Source: Bifidobacterium sp. (GTDB lineage: Bacteria > Actinomycetota > Actinomycetes > Actinomycetales > Bifidobacteriaceae). Taken from it: a stretch of 11,458 nucleotides of DNA. Location of the stretch: assembly GCA_022739095.1 (NCBI GenBank), contig JAIJEI010000051.1:1-11458 (forward strand), written 5' to 3'. The translations under genes and the position numbers were made by a program. This document shows, one piece after another, positions 1 to 6,339 of this stretch (positions are counted from its first letter, which is position 1; each line of letters starts with the position of its first letter). The notes beneath the pieces were generated by a model that was not told the DNA's origin, searched no databases, and was given only the letters and a program-made list of their open reading frames with translations.

Positions 1-217
1 CGGCGCATGCGCGGAGAACCATCGTCTCCAGATCGGCGCGACGCGCCTCGATGCCGAGGTATCGCAACGTCTCACCCAAACGCGTCAGATGGTCGTCCAA
101 CAACACGGGCGCGCCTCCGGATACCGCGATGGTCTCGAAGGCCCCCATGCCGAAGAAGAATCCGTCGTCCGCATCCACACGCGCCCGGGCACCGGGGCCA
201 ATCACACACTCACCCAT
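1..217 (-). CDS. Class IV aminotransferase, N-terminal part (aminodeoxychorismate lyase-like)
   Basis: This is the first 72 codons of a gene that runs off the left edge on the minus strand. The ATG at 215-217 is preceded by a purine-rich AAAGGGGG about nine bases upstream, a good ribosome binding site. The residues DDGFFFGMGAFETIAV, then a hydrophobic stretch and DDHLTRLGETLRYLGI, match the N-terminal small domain of PLP-dependent fold-type IV enzymes. This family includes PabC, which makes 4-aminobenzoate for folate, as well as branched-chain and D-amino-acid aminotransferases. The catalytic lysine and the PLP-phosphate site lie outside the window, so the substrate cannot be decided. The G-x-FETI pattern followed by a DxHLxRL segment favours the PabC-like group. 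It is transcribed divergently from rpsP. Confidence 0.72.
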   Translation of the reverse strand, partial: MGECVIGPGARARVDADDGFFFGMGAFETIAVSGGAPVLLDDHLTRLGETLRYLGIEARRADLETMVLRACA

Positions 218-337
218 CGATCAGCGCCCCCTTTCCCGTCTCGCACTGCCATCAATCAGGCTATCAGTCATGAAGACGACGGGTGCGCCGCCGACACGCC
301 GTCCGTCCGGCGATTCCGTGCGTCACGACCGGACCGA

Positions 338-366
338 TGCACAATATCCGGCTTCCGCGTTACACT
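338..366 (+). promoter_or_regulatory. Candidate promoter of the rpsP operon
   Basis: TGCACA (338-343) and TACACT (361-366) are separated by exactly 17 bases. Each matches four of six positions of the sigma-70 consensus. They lie in the 277-base divergent gap between the aminotransferase and rpsP and would give a leader of roughly 120 bases. This is a motif match only. I saw no other clear promoter or RNA structure in the gap. Confidence 0.3.
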
Positions 367-494
367 GGTACGGTTATTCGCGCGCGCGTGGCGCCCTCTA
401 CACCCCGAGCCGCGAGGACACGTGGATTCCGGCCGGCCATGCCCCACATGGCAAACCGAGAACCCGCACACCTAGTATTACAAGGAGAGCCATT

Positions 495-956
495 TTGGCA
501 ACCAAGATTCGTCTGAAGCGACAGGGCAAGAAGTTCTACGCCTTCTACCGTGTGGTGGTCGTCGATTCCCGCAAGAAGCGTGACGGCAAGGTCATCGAGG
601 AGATCGGTACCTACAACCCCAACACCCAGCCCTCGACCATCCAGATCAAGTCTGACCGCGCTCAGTACTGGCTCGGCGTCGGCGCTCAGCCGTCCGAGCC
701 CGTCTTCAAGCTGCTGAACATCACCGGCGACTGGCAGAAGTACAAGGGCCTTGAAGGTGCCGAAGGCACCCTGAAGACCGTTGAGGCTGGCCCGGACGCC
801 GAGGCCCGCATCGCAGCCGTCGAGAACCAGGCTCAGAAGCTGAAGGCCGCCAAGTCCGAAGCTGCCGCCAAGGCCAAGGCTGAGGCCGAAGCCGCTGCCG
901 CCGCTGAGGAAGCCCCGGCTGAAGAGGCCGCCGAAGAAGCTCCGGCTGAGGCCTGA
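495..956 (+). CDS. rpsP: 30S ribosomal protein S16
   Basis: This is a structural protein of the small ribosomal subunit, needed for assembly of the 16S 5' domain. The 153-residue product starts MATKIRLKRQGKKFYAFYRV and continues with DSRKKRDGKVIEEIGTYNP, which is the classic S16 signature. The S16 fold fills about residues 1-88. A low-complexity tail of Ala, Glu and Lys follows (about 105-153), as in other actinobacterial S16 proteins; most bacterial S16 proteins are only 80-90 residues long. The start is TTG at 495-497, chosen because AAGGAG (482-487) sits seven bases upstream and the protein then begins exactly at the conserved MATKIRLKR. The reading frame is open far upstream, but that extension is not protein-like. 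It is the first gene of an rpsP-khpA-rimM operon, with a 20-base gap to khpA. Confidence 0.97.
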   Translation: MATKIRLKRQGKKFYAFYRVVVVDSRKKRDGKVIEEIGTYNPNTQPSTIQIKSDRAQYWLGVGAQPSEPVFKLLNITGDWQKYKGLEGAEGTLKTVEAGPDAEARIAAVENQAQKLKAAKSEAAAKAKAEAEAAAAAEEAPAEEAAEEAPAEA

Positions 957-976
957 GCGGAAACGAAAGGCTAGCT

Positions 977-1210
977 ATGCTTGCACAGGCTGTGGAACAC
1001 CTCATCAAGAACATCGTTGATTTTCCCGACGATGTTTCCGTCAAGTCTCATGAGAACGCGCGTGGCGAACTGCTTCGCGTACGCGTGAACCCGGAAGACA
1101 TCGGCCGCGTGATCGGCCGTGGCGGCCGCACCGCCAACGCGATTCGCACCGTGATTCAGGCATTGTCTGACCACAAGGTCCGCGTTGACATCATGGACGT
1201 CCGTCGATAA
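977..1210 (+). CDS. khpA: KH-domain RNA-binding protein KhpA
   Basis: This is a 77-residue single-domain type II KH protein. In other Gram-positive bacteria KhpA pairs with KhpB/Jag, binds many transcripts and affects cell division and envelope growth. The nucleic-acid-binding GxxG loop is visible as GRGG (residues 47-50) inside DIGRVIGRGGRTANAIRTVI. It is preceded by a short helix-strand region and ends in a positively charged VRVDIMDVRR. The ATG at 977 has GAAAGG (965-970) six bases upstream. Its place between rpsP and rimM is conserved in Actinobacteria and Firmicutes and supports the call. Older annotations call it a UPF0109 or YlqC-family protein. It looks intact and of normal length. 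Confidence 0.93.
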   Translation: MLAQAVEHLIKNIVDFPDDVSVKSHENARGELLRVRVNPEDIGRVIGRGGRTANAIRTVIQALSDHKVRVDIMDVRR

Positions 1211-1232
1211 CCGATAAGGAACGATTCACAGC

Positions 1233-1847
1233 ATGGCACAGCAAGACATGCACGACGACCCTCAGCAACTCGAGTTGCTGAGGGTCGCTCGTATTGGCCG
1301 CGCACAGGGACTGAAGGGCGAAGTCACCGTGCGCCTGCACACCGATGATCCCGAGTGGCGCTTCGAGCCGGACTCCGTGCTCTACAGCCAGGATGGCGAG
1401 ACCGAGTACATCGTCGAGGGCTCGCGCACGTTCAAGGATCGTTGGATTCTCAAGCTTGAGGGCGTCGACGACCGCAATGCCGCCGAGGCCCTAAACGGCG
1501 TCGAGCTCTATGGCGAGGCCGACGACGCGGAAGATATGCTCGAAGCCGACGAATGGTATCCCAAAGACCTCATCGGCCTTGAGGCCCGCATGGCCGAGGG
1601 CAACGGTCTGGGACTGCCAGCCGGCCAAGTGGTCGGCAAAGTGGTGGATGTGGTCGACTCCCCCGCTCAGTCCCTGCTCAAGATCCGTTTGACCGAGACG
1701 GTGGTAACCGGCCAGAATTCCAAGGGCGAAGATGTGGTCGAAAAGACCGCGTTGGTCCCGTTCGTGGAGGCCTTGGTCCCCGACATCGATCTGGAGGAGC
1801 AATACCTCACGCTCGATCCGCCCGGCGGTCTGATTCCCGGGTTGTAA
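1233..1847 (+). CDS. rimM: Ribosome maturation factor RimM
   Basis: This assembly factor binds S19 and helps mature the head of the 30S subunit. The 204-residue protein has the N-terminal RimM domain at about residues 15-105, opening with LLRVARIGRAQGLKGEV. A PRC-barrel domain follows, beginning near EWYP (107-110) and running to the C-terminal PPGGLIPGL, the usual RimM ending. It is slightly longer than typical (170-185) because of 13-14 extra N-terminal residues and an inserted acidic or polar loop in the barrel (near TGQNSKGEDVVEK). The ATG at 1233 follows AAGGAA (1215-1220) at a somewhat long spacing of twelve bases. Codons 8-19 are made of a perfect 32-bp palindrome (listed separately). 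It is the last gene of the operon, and trmD, which follows rimM in many bacteria, is absent here. Confidence 0.96.
   Translation: MAQQDMHDDPQQLELLRVARIGRAQGLKGEVTVRLHTDDPEWRFEPDSVLYSQDGETEYIVEGSRTFKDRWILKLEGVDDRNAAEALNGVELYGEADDAEDMLEADEWYPKDLIGLEARMAEGNGLGLPAGQVVGKVVDVVDSPAQSLLKIRLTETVVTGQNSKGEDVVEKTALVPFVEALVPDIDLEEQYLTLDPPGGLIPGL
1256..1287. repeat. 32-bp perfect palindrome inside the 5' end of rimM
   Basis: The arm CGACCCTCAGCAACTC (1256-1271) is followed with no spacer by its exact reverse complement (1272-1287), centred on CTCGAG. It encodes codons 8-19 of rimM, just before the conserved LLRVARIGR. In mRNA it would fold into a stem of about 14 pairs with a tiny loop, starting 23 bases after the A of the start codon. 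No T-run follows, so it is not an ordinary terminator. Confidence 0.95.
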
Positions 1848-1895
1848 ACAGTCTTTCAAACCAATACCGAGTTCCACACTCGATTTATTCCAGCG

Positions 1896-1941
1896 CAAAG
1901 GGCGGTCTTCCTGAGATTAGCCTCAGAAAGACCGCCCTTTG
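1896..1941 (+). terminator. Terminator hairpin after rimM
   Basis: A 20-base arm starting CAAAGGGCGGTCTT (1896-1915) pairs with 1922-1941, with one mismatch and a six-base loop ATTAGC. It lies 49 bases after the rimM stop. The tail is a mixed GATTGCTCCTT and not a clean T-run, so efficiency is uncertain, but the stem is very stable. It marks the end of the core operon and could act on either strand. Confidence 0.8.
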
Positions 1942-1978
1942 ATTGCTCCTTAACGTTTATACCGCGTAATATGGCTGA

Positions 1979-2071
1979 GCCTCACAGATAACCAAATGGG
2001 ATGCCGAAGCGATCAAGACCCGTACCGATCGGCTGGTATCTGTTGCGCTAAAACTACTGCGGCTGCAATAA
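1979..2071 (+). pseudogene. Possible C-terminal remnant of a DUF262/DUF1524 (GmrSD-like) protein
   Basis: After an in-frame TGA at 1976-1978, thirty codons read through to a TAA at 2069-2071 with no start codon. They contain WDAEAIKTRTDRLVSVALK. Proteins of the DUF262/DUF1524 group, which includes the GmrSD modification-dependent restriction enzymes, commonly end in a segment of the form W-x-E-x-I-x-x-R-x-x-x-L-x-x-x-A-L-x-I-W. The resemblance is by eye over one short helix. The catalytic HNH-like motif of DUF1524 is not present. If real, it is the last scrap of a deleted restriction-type gene between the core operon and the AAA ATPase. Confidence 0.35.
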
Positions 2072-2092
2072 ACTATAAAAAATGTGTGACGC

Positions 2093-2141
2093 TTACACAT
2101 TTATGATATGATAAATGTGTAAATAAAGCACGTTTATGATA
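2093..2141. promoter_or_regulatory. Operator-like inverted and direct repeats upstream of the AAA ATPase
   Basis: TTACACATTTAT (2093-2104) and ATAAATGTGTAA (2111-2122) form a perfect 12-bp inverted repeat with a six-base spacer. CACATTTATGATA (2096-2108) recurs as CACGTTTATGATA (2129-2141), exactly 33 bases on, which is about three helical turns. TATGAT within these repeats resembles a -10 box. The block ends 11 bases before the ATPase start codon. The layout suggests a repressor site over the promoter, but the regulator is unknown. Confidence 0.6.
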
Positions 2142-2152
2142 GGAAAAAGGCT

Positions 2153-3505
2153 ATGAAGCTCCAACGAGAAGCGCTGAAAACGCTCAAGCAGTGGAAAACC
2201 ACACCTAGCCATAAGCCTCTCCTGATCCGTGGCGCACGGCAGACAGGCAAGACATGGCTTGTCAACGAGTTCGCGAATGGACAATATGACAACATCGTCT
2301 CGGTTGATTTCATGCAGCGGCCATCCCTATCCGGGATATTCGAGCAGGATCTTGACCCGCAACGAATAATCCGTCAGCTCGAACTCGCCGCCAACCAACG
2401 GATACTCCCCGGCAGAACACTGCTCTTCTTTGACGAGATACAGGAAAGTCCGCTCGCGTTGACCTCTCTCAAATACTTCACCGAGCAGGCACCTGACTAT
2501 GACATCATCGCCACCGTCTCCTACATGGGAATATCCAAGCACGGCAAAACCTCTTTTCCTGTAGGAAAAGTCACCATGATGAACCTACATCCGCTCTCCT
2601 TCGCCGAATATCTGGACAGCATCGGACAAGACATGATCGCCGACACCATACGTGAAGGACGGTTCGAGGACATTCCACAGGCGCTCGAACCGCGACTGAA
2701 TGACCTGCTCAAAACCTATATGTGGGTCGGCGGCATGCCAGCAGCGTTAAGCGCCCACCTAGATAACGGGATTCCGAAGGATGTGCGAACCGTCCAACAA
2801 GATATTCTCAACGCCTACGATCTTGATTTTTCCAAGCATGCCGCATATACGCTGGGCGAGCGTATCCGTCTTGTATGGAACACACTGCCATCACAACTTG
2901 CCAAGGAGAATCGCAAATTCGTTTACGGTGTTGTCAGGCAGGGAGCCCGCGCCCGCGAATATGAGGAAGCGCTCACTTGGCTGACGGACTACGGGATCAT
3001 TACCAAAGTCCCCCGCCTCGATGCTCTGCATATTCCTCTGACCGGATATGAGAGTCTTAACACGTTCAAGATCTATCTGGAAGACACGGGTATACTGGGC
3101 GCACTGTCCGGTCTCGACGTGAATACTCTGGTGAACAAGTCGAAACTCTTTTCCGAATTCAAGGGCGCGTTCGTAGAACAATACGTATGCCAGCAGCTGG
3201 TAGCTCAAGGAATCAAACCCCGCTATTGGGCTAACCCAAATCCTCAGGGAAATGCTGAAATAGATTTCGTAATGGAACAGGGAGACGAGATTTTCCCCAT
3301 CGAAGTGAAATCCTCTTCCAACATTCGTGCGAGAAGCCTCTCGTATGTCTGCAACAGATACGGGCTCCACGGTATCCGCATAGGAGAAATAGGCTATAGG
3401 AAACAGGATTGGCTGACGAACATCCCACTTTGGTGCGTGGATGGGCTGGGCAAATATCTCAAACGTCAAATCGAAAAGAGCAGGGAAAATCCAGCGATCA
3501 TCTGA
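2153..3505 (+). CDS. AAA-family ATPase with DUF4143 / PD-(D/E)XK-like C-terminal domain
   Basis: The intact 450-residue protein belongs to the large AAA_14/DUF4143 family, which is common in Bifidobacterium and poorly understood. Walker A is GARQTGKT (27-34). Walker B is LLFFDEIQ, with D94-E95. The usual SFPVGKV block follows at about 134-140, then PLSFAEYL (147-154). The C-terminal half has AEIDFV (D371) and IEVKSS (E384, K386), spaced like the D...ExK motif of restriction-like nuclease folds. Whether it cuts DNA is not established for the family. The start ATG has AAAAAGG just upstream. The segment normally rich in Gly (TGS/AGS) near residue 121 reads TVS. Base composition is visibly more AT-rich than rpsP-rimM, which fits acquisition by transfer. 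It stands alone, with no obvious partner gene. Confidence 0.85.
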   Translation: MKLQREALKTLKQWKTTPSHKPLLIRGARQTGKTWLVNEFANGQYDNIVSVDFMQRPSLSGIFEQDLDPQRIIRQLELAANQRILPGRTLLFFDEIQESPLALTSLKYFTEQAPDYDIIATVSYMGISKHGKTSFPVGKVTMMNLHPLSFAEYLDSIGQDMIADTIREGRFEDIPQALEPRLNDLLKTYMWVGGMPAALSAHLDNGIPKDVRTVQQDILNAYDLDFSKHAAYTLGERIRLVWNTLPSQLAKENRKFVYGVVRQGARAREYEEALTWLTDYGIITKVPRLDALHIPLTGYESLNTFKIYLEDTGILGALSGLDVNTLVNKSKLFSEFKGAFVEQYVCQQLVAQGIKPRYWANPNPQGNAEIDFVMEQGDEIFPIEVKSSSNIRARSLSYVCNRYGLHGIRIGEIGYRKQDWLTNIPLWCVDGLGKYLKRQIEKSRENPAII

Positions 3506-3733
3506 TTCTTTTTTCTGATTTTTCGGGTATGTGAAATAGGTGGTTGAGTTTTGGTGATTCTCTGGTTAGGACATTAAGGCCGCAATCAGGGGTCGTTTGG
3601 TAAGTCTTAGGTTGAAATATCGTCCTATATTTTGGGTAACTTTCTGGCTGACACCCACGTCTCCGAGTAAAACGCTTCAACCAGAGAAACGCACGCACGC
3701 CATCCGAACAAGAAACTTTCTGGCCGCCGGTTT
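3506..3733. other. AT-rich gene-poor stretch with interlocking inverted repeats
   Basis: No convincing gene lies here. A 79-codon minus-strand open frame covers it (3498-3737) but has no ribosome binding site and no recognisable domain. Three perfect 10-bp inverted repeats interlock in this stretch and its right margin: TTCTCTGGTT (3558-3567) with 3679-3688, TAGGTTGAAA (3608-3617) with 3732-3741, and GTAAAACGCT (3667-3676) with 3741-3750. AACTTTCTGGC also occurs directly repeated at 3638-3648 and 3714-3724. It may be the end of a mobile element, or a structured RNA. I cannot tell which. Confidence 0.4.
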
Positions 3734-3955
3734 TCAACCTAGCGTTTTACATACCACATTTATTTGCTGTTGGGTAGCCTTATTGTCCTTGGACACTGCA
3801 CGGGCGTTCGTCACAGCCTTATTCAAAGCAGCTACGGATGCATCAGTGTACTGTCTAAGATCCAATACCCCACTATCCACAACTTTAATCGGTGCATCAA
3901 GACCAGTTTTGTCGACTGTATCGGGTTCCGGAGTAGTCTGCTTGGGGATGACTGC
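3734..3955 (-). pseudogene. FIVAR-domain fragment of a lost surface glycosidase
   Basis: Seventy-three codons read on the minus strand from 3955, just after an in-frame TAG (3956-3958), to a TGA at 3734-3736. There is no start codon. The peptide contains DKTGLDAPIKVVDSGVLDL, then YTDASVAALNKAVTNARAV and KDNKATQQQINVV. This is the typical three-helix FIVAR repeat found near the C-termini of large extracellular, cell-wall-anchored glycosidases in bifidobacteria. In those proteins FIVAR is followed by a proline-rich or sortase region, which is missing here. An upstream in-frame TGA also blocks extension to the right. The fragment lies beyond the terminator of the broken sugar operon and on the same strand, so it is probably what remains of a neighbouring secreted hydrolase. 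Confidence 0.7.
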
Positions 3956-4011
3956 CTACTGCGTCAGGGGAATAGATTTTCAGACTCTTTCTTCATTGAA
4001 TGGATGTATGC

Positions 4012-4044
4012 AAAAGGGCACGCCACCGCTGCAATGGCGTGCCC
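4012..4044 (-). terminator. Rho-independent terminator of the broken sugar operon
   Basis: On the minus strand GGGCACGCCA (4044-4035) pairs perfectly with TGGCGTGCCC (4025-4016) across a nine-base loop and is followed by TTTT (4015-4012). It begins 21 bases after the stop codon of the glycosidase fragment. This is the cleanest intrinsic terminator in the window, and it survives although the genes before it are wrecked. Confidence 0.88.
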
Positions 4045-4064
4045 AGAACAGAGCACTGGACGGT

Positions 4065-4790
4065 TTAATCCGTGGGGAATCCCTCTTCGGCAATCATGCG
4101 CATCCAGATATCGAGGTGCCAGTCTTGGTCATTGGCCAACGGATCAGCCTGATGCATGGCACGCCCATCTACGTTGGAGGGGAATACATAGGCGCAGGTG
4201 GCGGAACCATCATTGCCGTAATTGGCCATATTGGCTTCGAGAATGGTCATGGCTATCTCATCAGTTTTCTGAGAACGTACTTCTTGTGGCAGCCGCGCCA
4301 ATACTTCAGCGGTCAATGTGGACCAATAATGGGGGAACACATCGCCAAACTGACGGTTGATGCCCAACCAGTAGCCGTCCCAGTGGCGTATCGCCACTCC
4401 ATAGAGACGCGAGTCCGGTTGAGGCCCGCTGAATGCCAGCAACCAACGCAAGCGTTCCAGAGCTCCATCAAGGTATTCAGTACGACCGGTGATGCGATGC
4501 GCTTCCAGCAACAGACTTACCAGTGGAGCAGTAATGGACTGCTCGTAAGACACCTCATGGTACGGCAAATCGATGCCGAGCTCCAAGAAGTAATCAGCGC
4601 TGGTCACCACACGGTCCAGCACACGCTGAGCGTCCTCCTCACGACTAATCCGCTTCAGCGTACGTGCCAGAGCAGCGCTTGTCTCGGCGAATTCAATACT
4701 CAGGAAGTGCTCTCCCCCAATCTCGGCCGCACGATCGGCGATCTTGAGTGCCATATCCAAATCATGTTCATCGCGCGTGGCAAAAATGAC
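4065..4790 (-). pseudogene. C-terminal fragment (~241 aa) of a probable carbohydrate-active enzyme
   Basis: The reading frame from about 4790 to the TGA at 4065 encodes a good protein-like sequence without its own start. Visible blocks are FATRDEHDLDMALKIADRA, PYHEVSYEQSITAPLVSLLL, a long run with HWDGYWLGINRQFGDVFPHY, and near the end FPSNVDGRAMHQADPLANDQ. Alternating helices and conserved aromatic and acidic residues suggest an (alpha/alpha)6-toroid glycosidase or related enzyme, but I could not assign a CAZy family. The N-terminal part is missing. To the right the frame runs straight into permease coding sequence in another phase, marking a deletion. By position it was the last gene of the SBP-permease operon, and the terminator at 4012-4044 follows it. 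It is not functional as it stands. Confidence 0.65.
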
Positions 4791-4933
4791 TGTACCAGCG
4801 GAACGACGGTAAGAATGAAGAAGATGACGATAATCGGCAGAAGGAACCATAGCGAGGAGAGGTTCTCTGCCCATAACGATGATGCACGCTTGGATTTTGG
4901 TTTGGAAGCATGCCCAATGGTTGCAGCGGTCAT
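4790..4933 (-). pseudogene. Truncated sugar ABC permease (N-terminal ~48 residues)
   Basis: The ATG at 4931-4933 is preceded by AAGG at seven bases on the minus strand. The product begins MTAATIGHASKPKSKRASS, a basic cytoplasmic tail, then has one membrane segment FLLPIIVIFFILTVVPLVQSF. This is typical of the first helix of MalF-type permeases (binding-protein-dependent transport inner membrane component). Homology then stops. The frame continues as out-of-phase glycosidase sequence and terminates at 4700. About 240 residues, including the EAA loop that contacts the ATPase, are missing, and the second permease expected after it is absent. The gene lies downstream of the binding protein, with a hairpin in the gap. 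It cannot make a working transporter. Confidence 0.8.
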
Positions 4934-4971
4934 GGTACGTCCTTGGAAGAAGATGGTGTATTTCACATAGC

Positions 4972-5012
4972 AAGGCCGTGCCTACCGCCGAACGGGAGAT
5001 CGGCACGGCCTT
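4972..5012 (-). promoter_or_regulatory. Intercistronic hairpin between binding protein and permease
   Basis: AAGGCCGTGCC (4972-4982) and GGCACGGCCTT (5002-5012) form a perfect 11-bp stem around a 19-base loop. It sits in the gap after the binding protein stop codon. Such hairpins commonly stabilise the binding-protein message or attenuate read-through, so that the binding protein is made in excess over the permeases. There is only a weak T-tail on the minus strand, so partial termination or message protection is more likely than full termination. Confidence 0.65.
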
Positions 5013-5050
5013 ATCAGGAGAAAGAGAGAAAGGAATCGATTATCTGATGG

Positions 5051-6319
5051 TCACTTCAGCGTCGCCCACTTAGCATCGAGGACCTTGGCGGCATCCTTGG
5101 CGGAAATCGGACCCTGAACGATCTTCTGCTGCTGAGCGATGTCTTCGATAAACATCACTGTCGGGGACTTCGGCCAATTGACCCAGTAGAACTTGTTCTG
5201 CTTGAAGTAGTTGTCCACTACATCCTTCAGTTCAGCGGGCGCCTCGGCGTTGTACTTGTTAGACAGCGACAGGGTACCGGCAGCAGAGGTGAAGGCTTTG
5301 AGCCCTTCCTCGCTGTTAAGGTAAGCGAGGAATTTCTTAGCAGCGGCCTTCTCCTTGTCGGAGGCCTTGGCAGCAATGGCGAAGCCCTGATCGGGGCCAC
5401 CGTTAATCCACTGGCCATCGTCCTTGCTGTAAGCAGGGAAGGGGACTACGCCAAAATTGATACCGGACTTCTGTAGATCAGACAAATCCCATGGCCCGGA
5501 ACGCATGGCACCGAGATTGCCGCTGACGAACTCCTGCTTGACCTGATCAGCAGACAAGCCAACGGACTTCTGGGGAATCACACCGGCTTTCGCGGCATCC
5601 TCCCACTTCTCGAATACCGGAGTCCAATCTTTGGCGAAAGTGGACTTGCCGTTCCAGATATCTTCGTCAAGGTCACCGGACTTGCCCTGTTCACCATAAT
5701 AGCTGGCCAACAATCCAGTGAAGGAACCAGCAATCTGAGTGTTGAAATCTTCTAGGAAAGCGGTGCTCCCGGAATCGTTGATTTTCTTGCCCATTTCGAT
5801 GAATTCATCCCAAGTCTTCGGGAATTCGTCGTAACCGGCCTTCTTGAGAATATCCTTGTTGTAGAAGAATGCGCCCACCCATGCGGAAACCGGCATGCCA
5901 TAGGTTTTACCGTCTTGCTGGAACAGCGCGAAGTTGGTCTCGTCGATGCCGTCGAGGAAGTCCTCACCGGAGATGTCGAGCGCGGCACCAGACTTCATGA
6001 CGTCAGTGCGGTTATCCATGGTCAGATTGAAGATGGTCGGCGGCTTGCCACCTGCAAGACGAGTCTGCAGCGTCGAGACATACTGCGCAGGATCCTAGCC
6101 GTACTGGATATCGAGTTTGATATCGGGGTTCTTCTTTTCAAATCCTTTGACGACATCGCCGATCTGGCTGTCTTTAAAGTAGGAATAGAACGAAATCTTG
6201 GTCTTGCCGGAATCGCCTGCGGTTCCAGAGCCACATGCCGCCATTGGCACCACCATGGCCGCAGCAGCAGTCAGCGCCACTGCAGTTTTGAGAGCAACCT
6301 TTACTGTGATATCCCTCAT
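5051..6319 (-). pseudogene. Sugar ABC transporter solute-binding lipoprotein, interrupted by an amber stop
   Basis: The gene would encode a 422-residue extracellular lipoprotein that captures a sugar for an ABC importer. It starts at ATG 6317-6319 with a basic n-region, a hydrophobic core and a lipobox-like MAAC (C29). Mature sequence KTKISFYSYFKDSQIGDVV and a body with SAWVGAFFYNKDILKKAGYD, FPKTWDEF and SEEGLKAF are typical of the SBP_bac_1 family. A TAG (6095-6097) interrupts the frame at codon 75, right after LDIQYG; coding continues in the same frame with DPAQYVSTLQTRLAGGKPP. The change is consistent with a single point mutation, for example CAG to TAG. A restart downstream would lack the signal peptide. 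The sugar is unknown. The operators and promoter upstream are intact. Confidence 0.88.
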
Positions 6320-6339
6320 AACTATTGTCTTTTCAATTG

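Noticed and set aside
51..494. Long open frame extending upstream of rpsP, and two other plus-strand frames in 7-516
   Set aside because: The S16 family begins exactly at the TTG at 495 with a strong ribosome binding site. The upstream codons are Arg/Pro-rich GC-driven read-through, and part of the region is the aminotransferase on the other strand.
1256..1287. Reading the rimM palindrome as an intrinsic terminator or a recombination site
   Set aside because: No T-run follows, it sits in a conserved coding gene, and there is no neighbouring recombinase. It is reported only as an unexplained palindrome.
3498..3737. 79-codon minus-strand open frame after the AAA gene
   Set aside because: It has no ribosome binding site and no recognisable domain, overlaps the 3' end of the AAA gene and lies in the inverted-repeat stretch. 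Kept only as a described gap.
3597..4970. 457-codon plus-strand open frame opposite the broken permease and enzyme
   Set aside because: It is antisense to clear FIVAR, enzyme and permease sequence, spans a terminator hairpin, and its composition is not protein-like.
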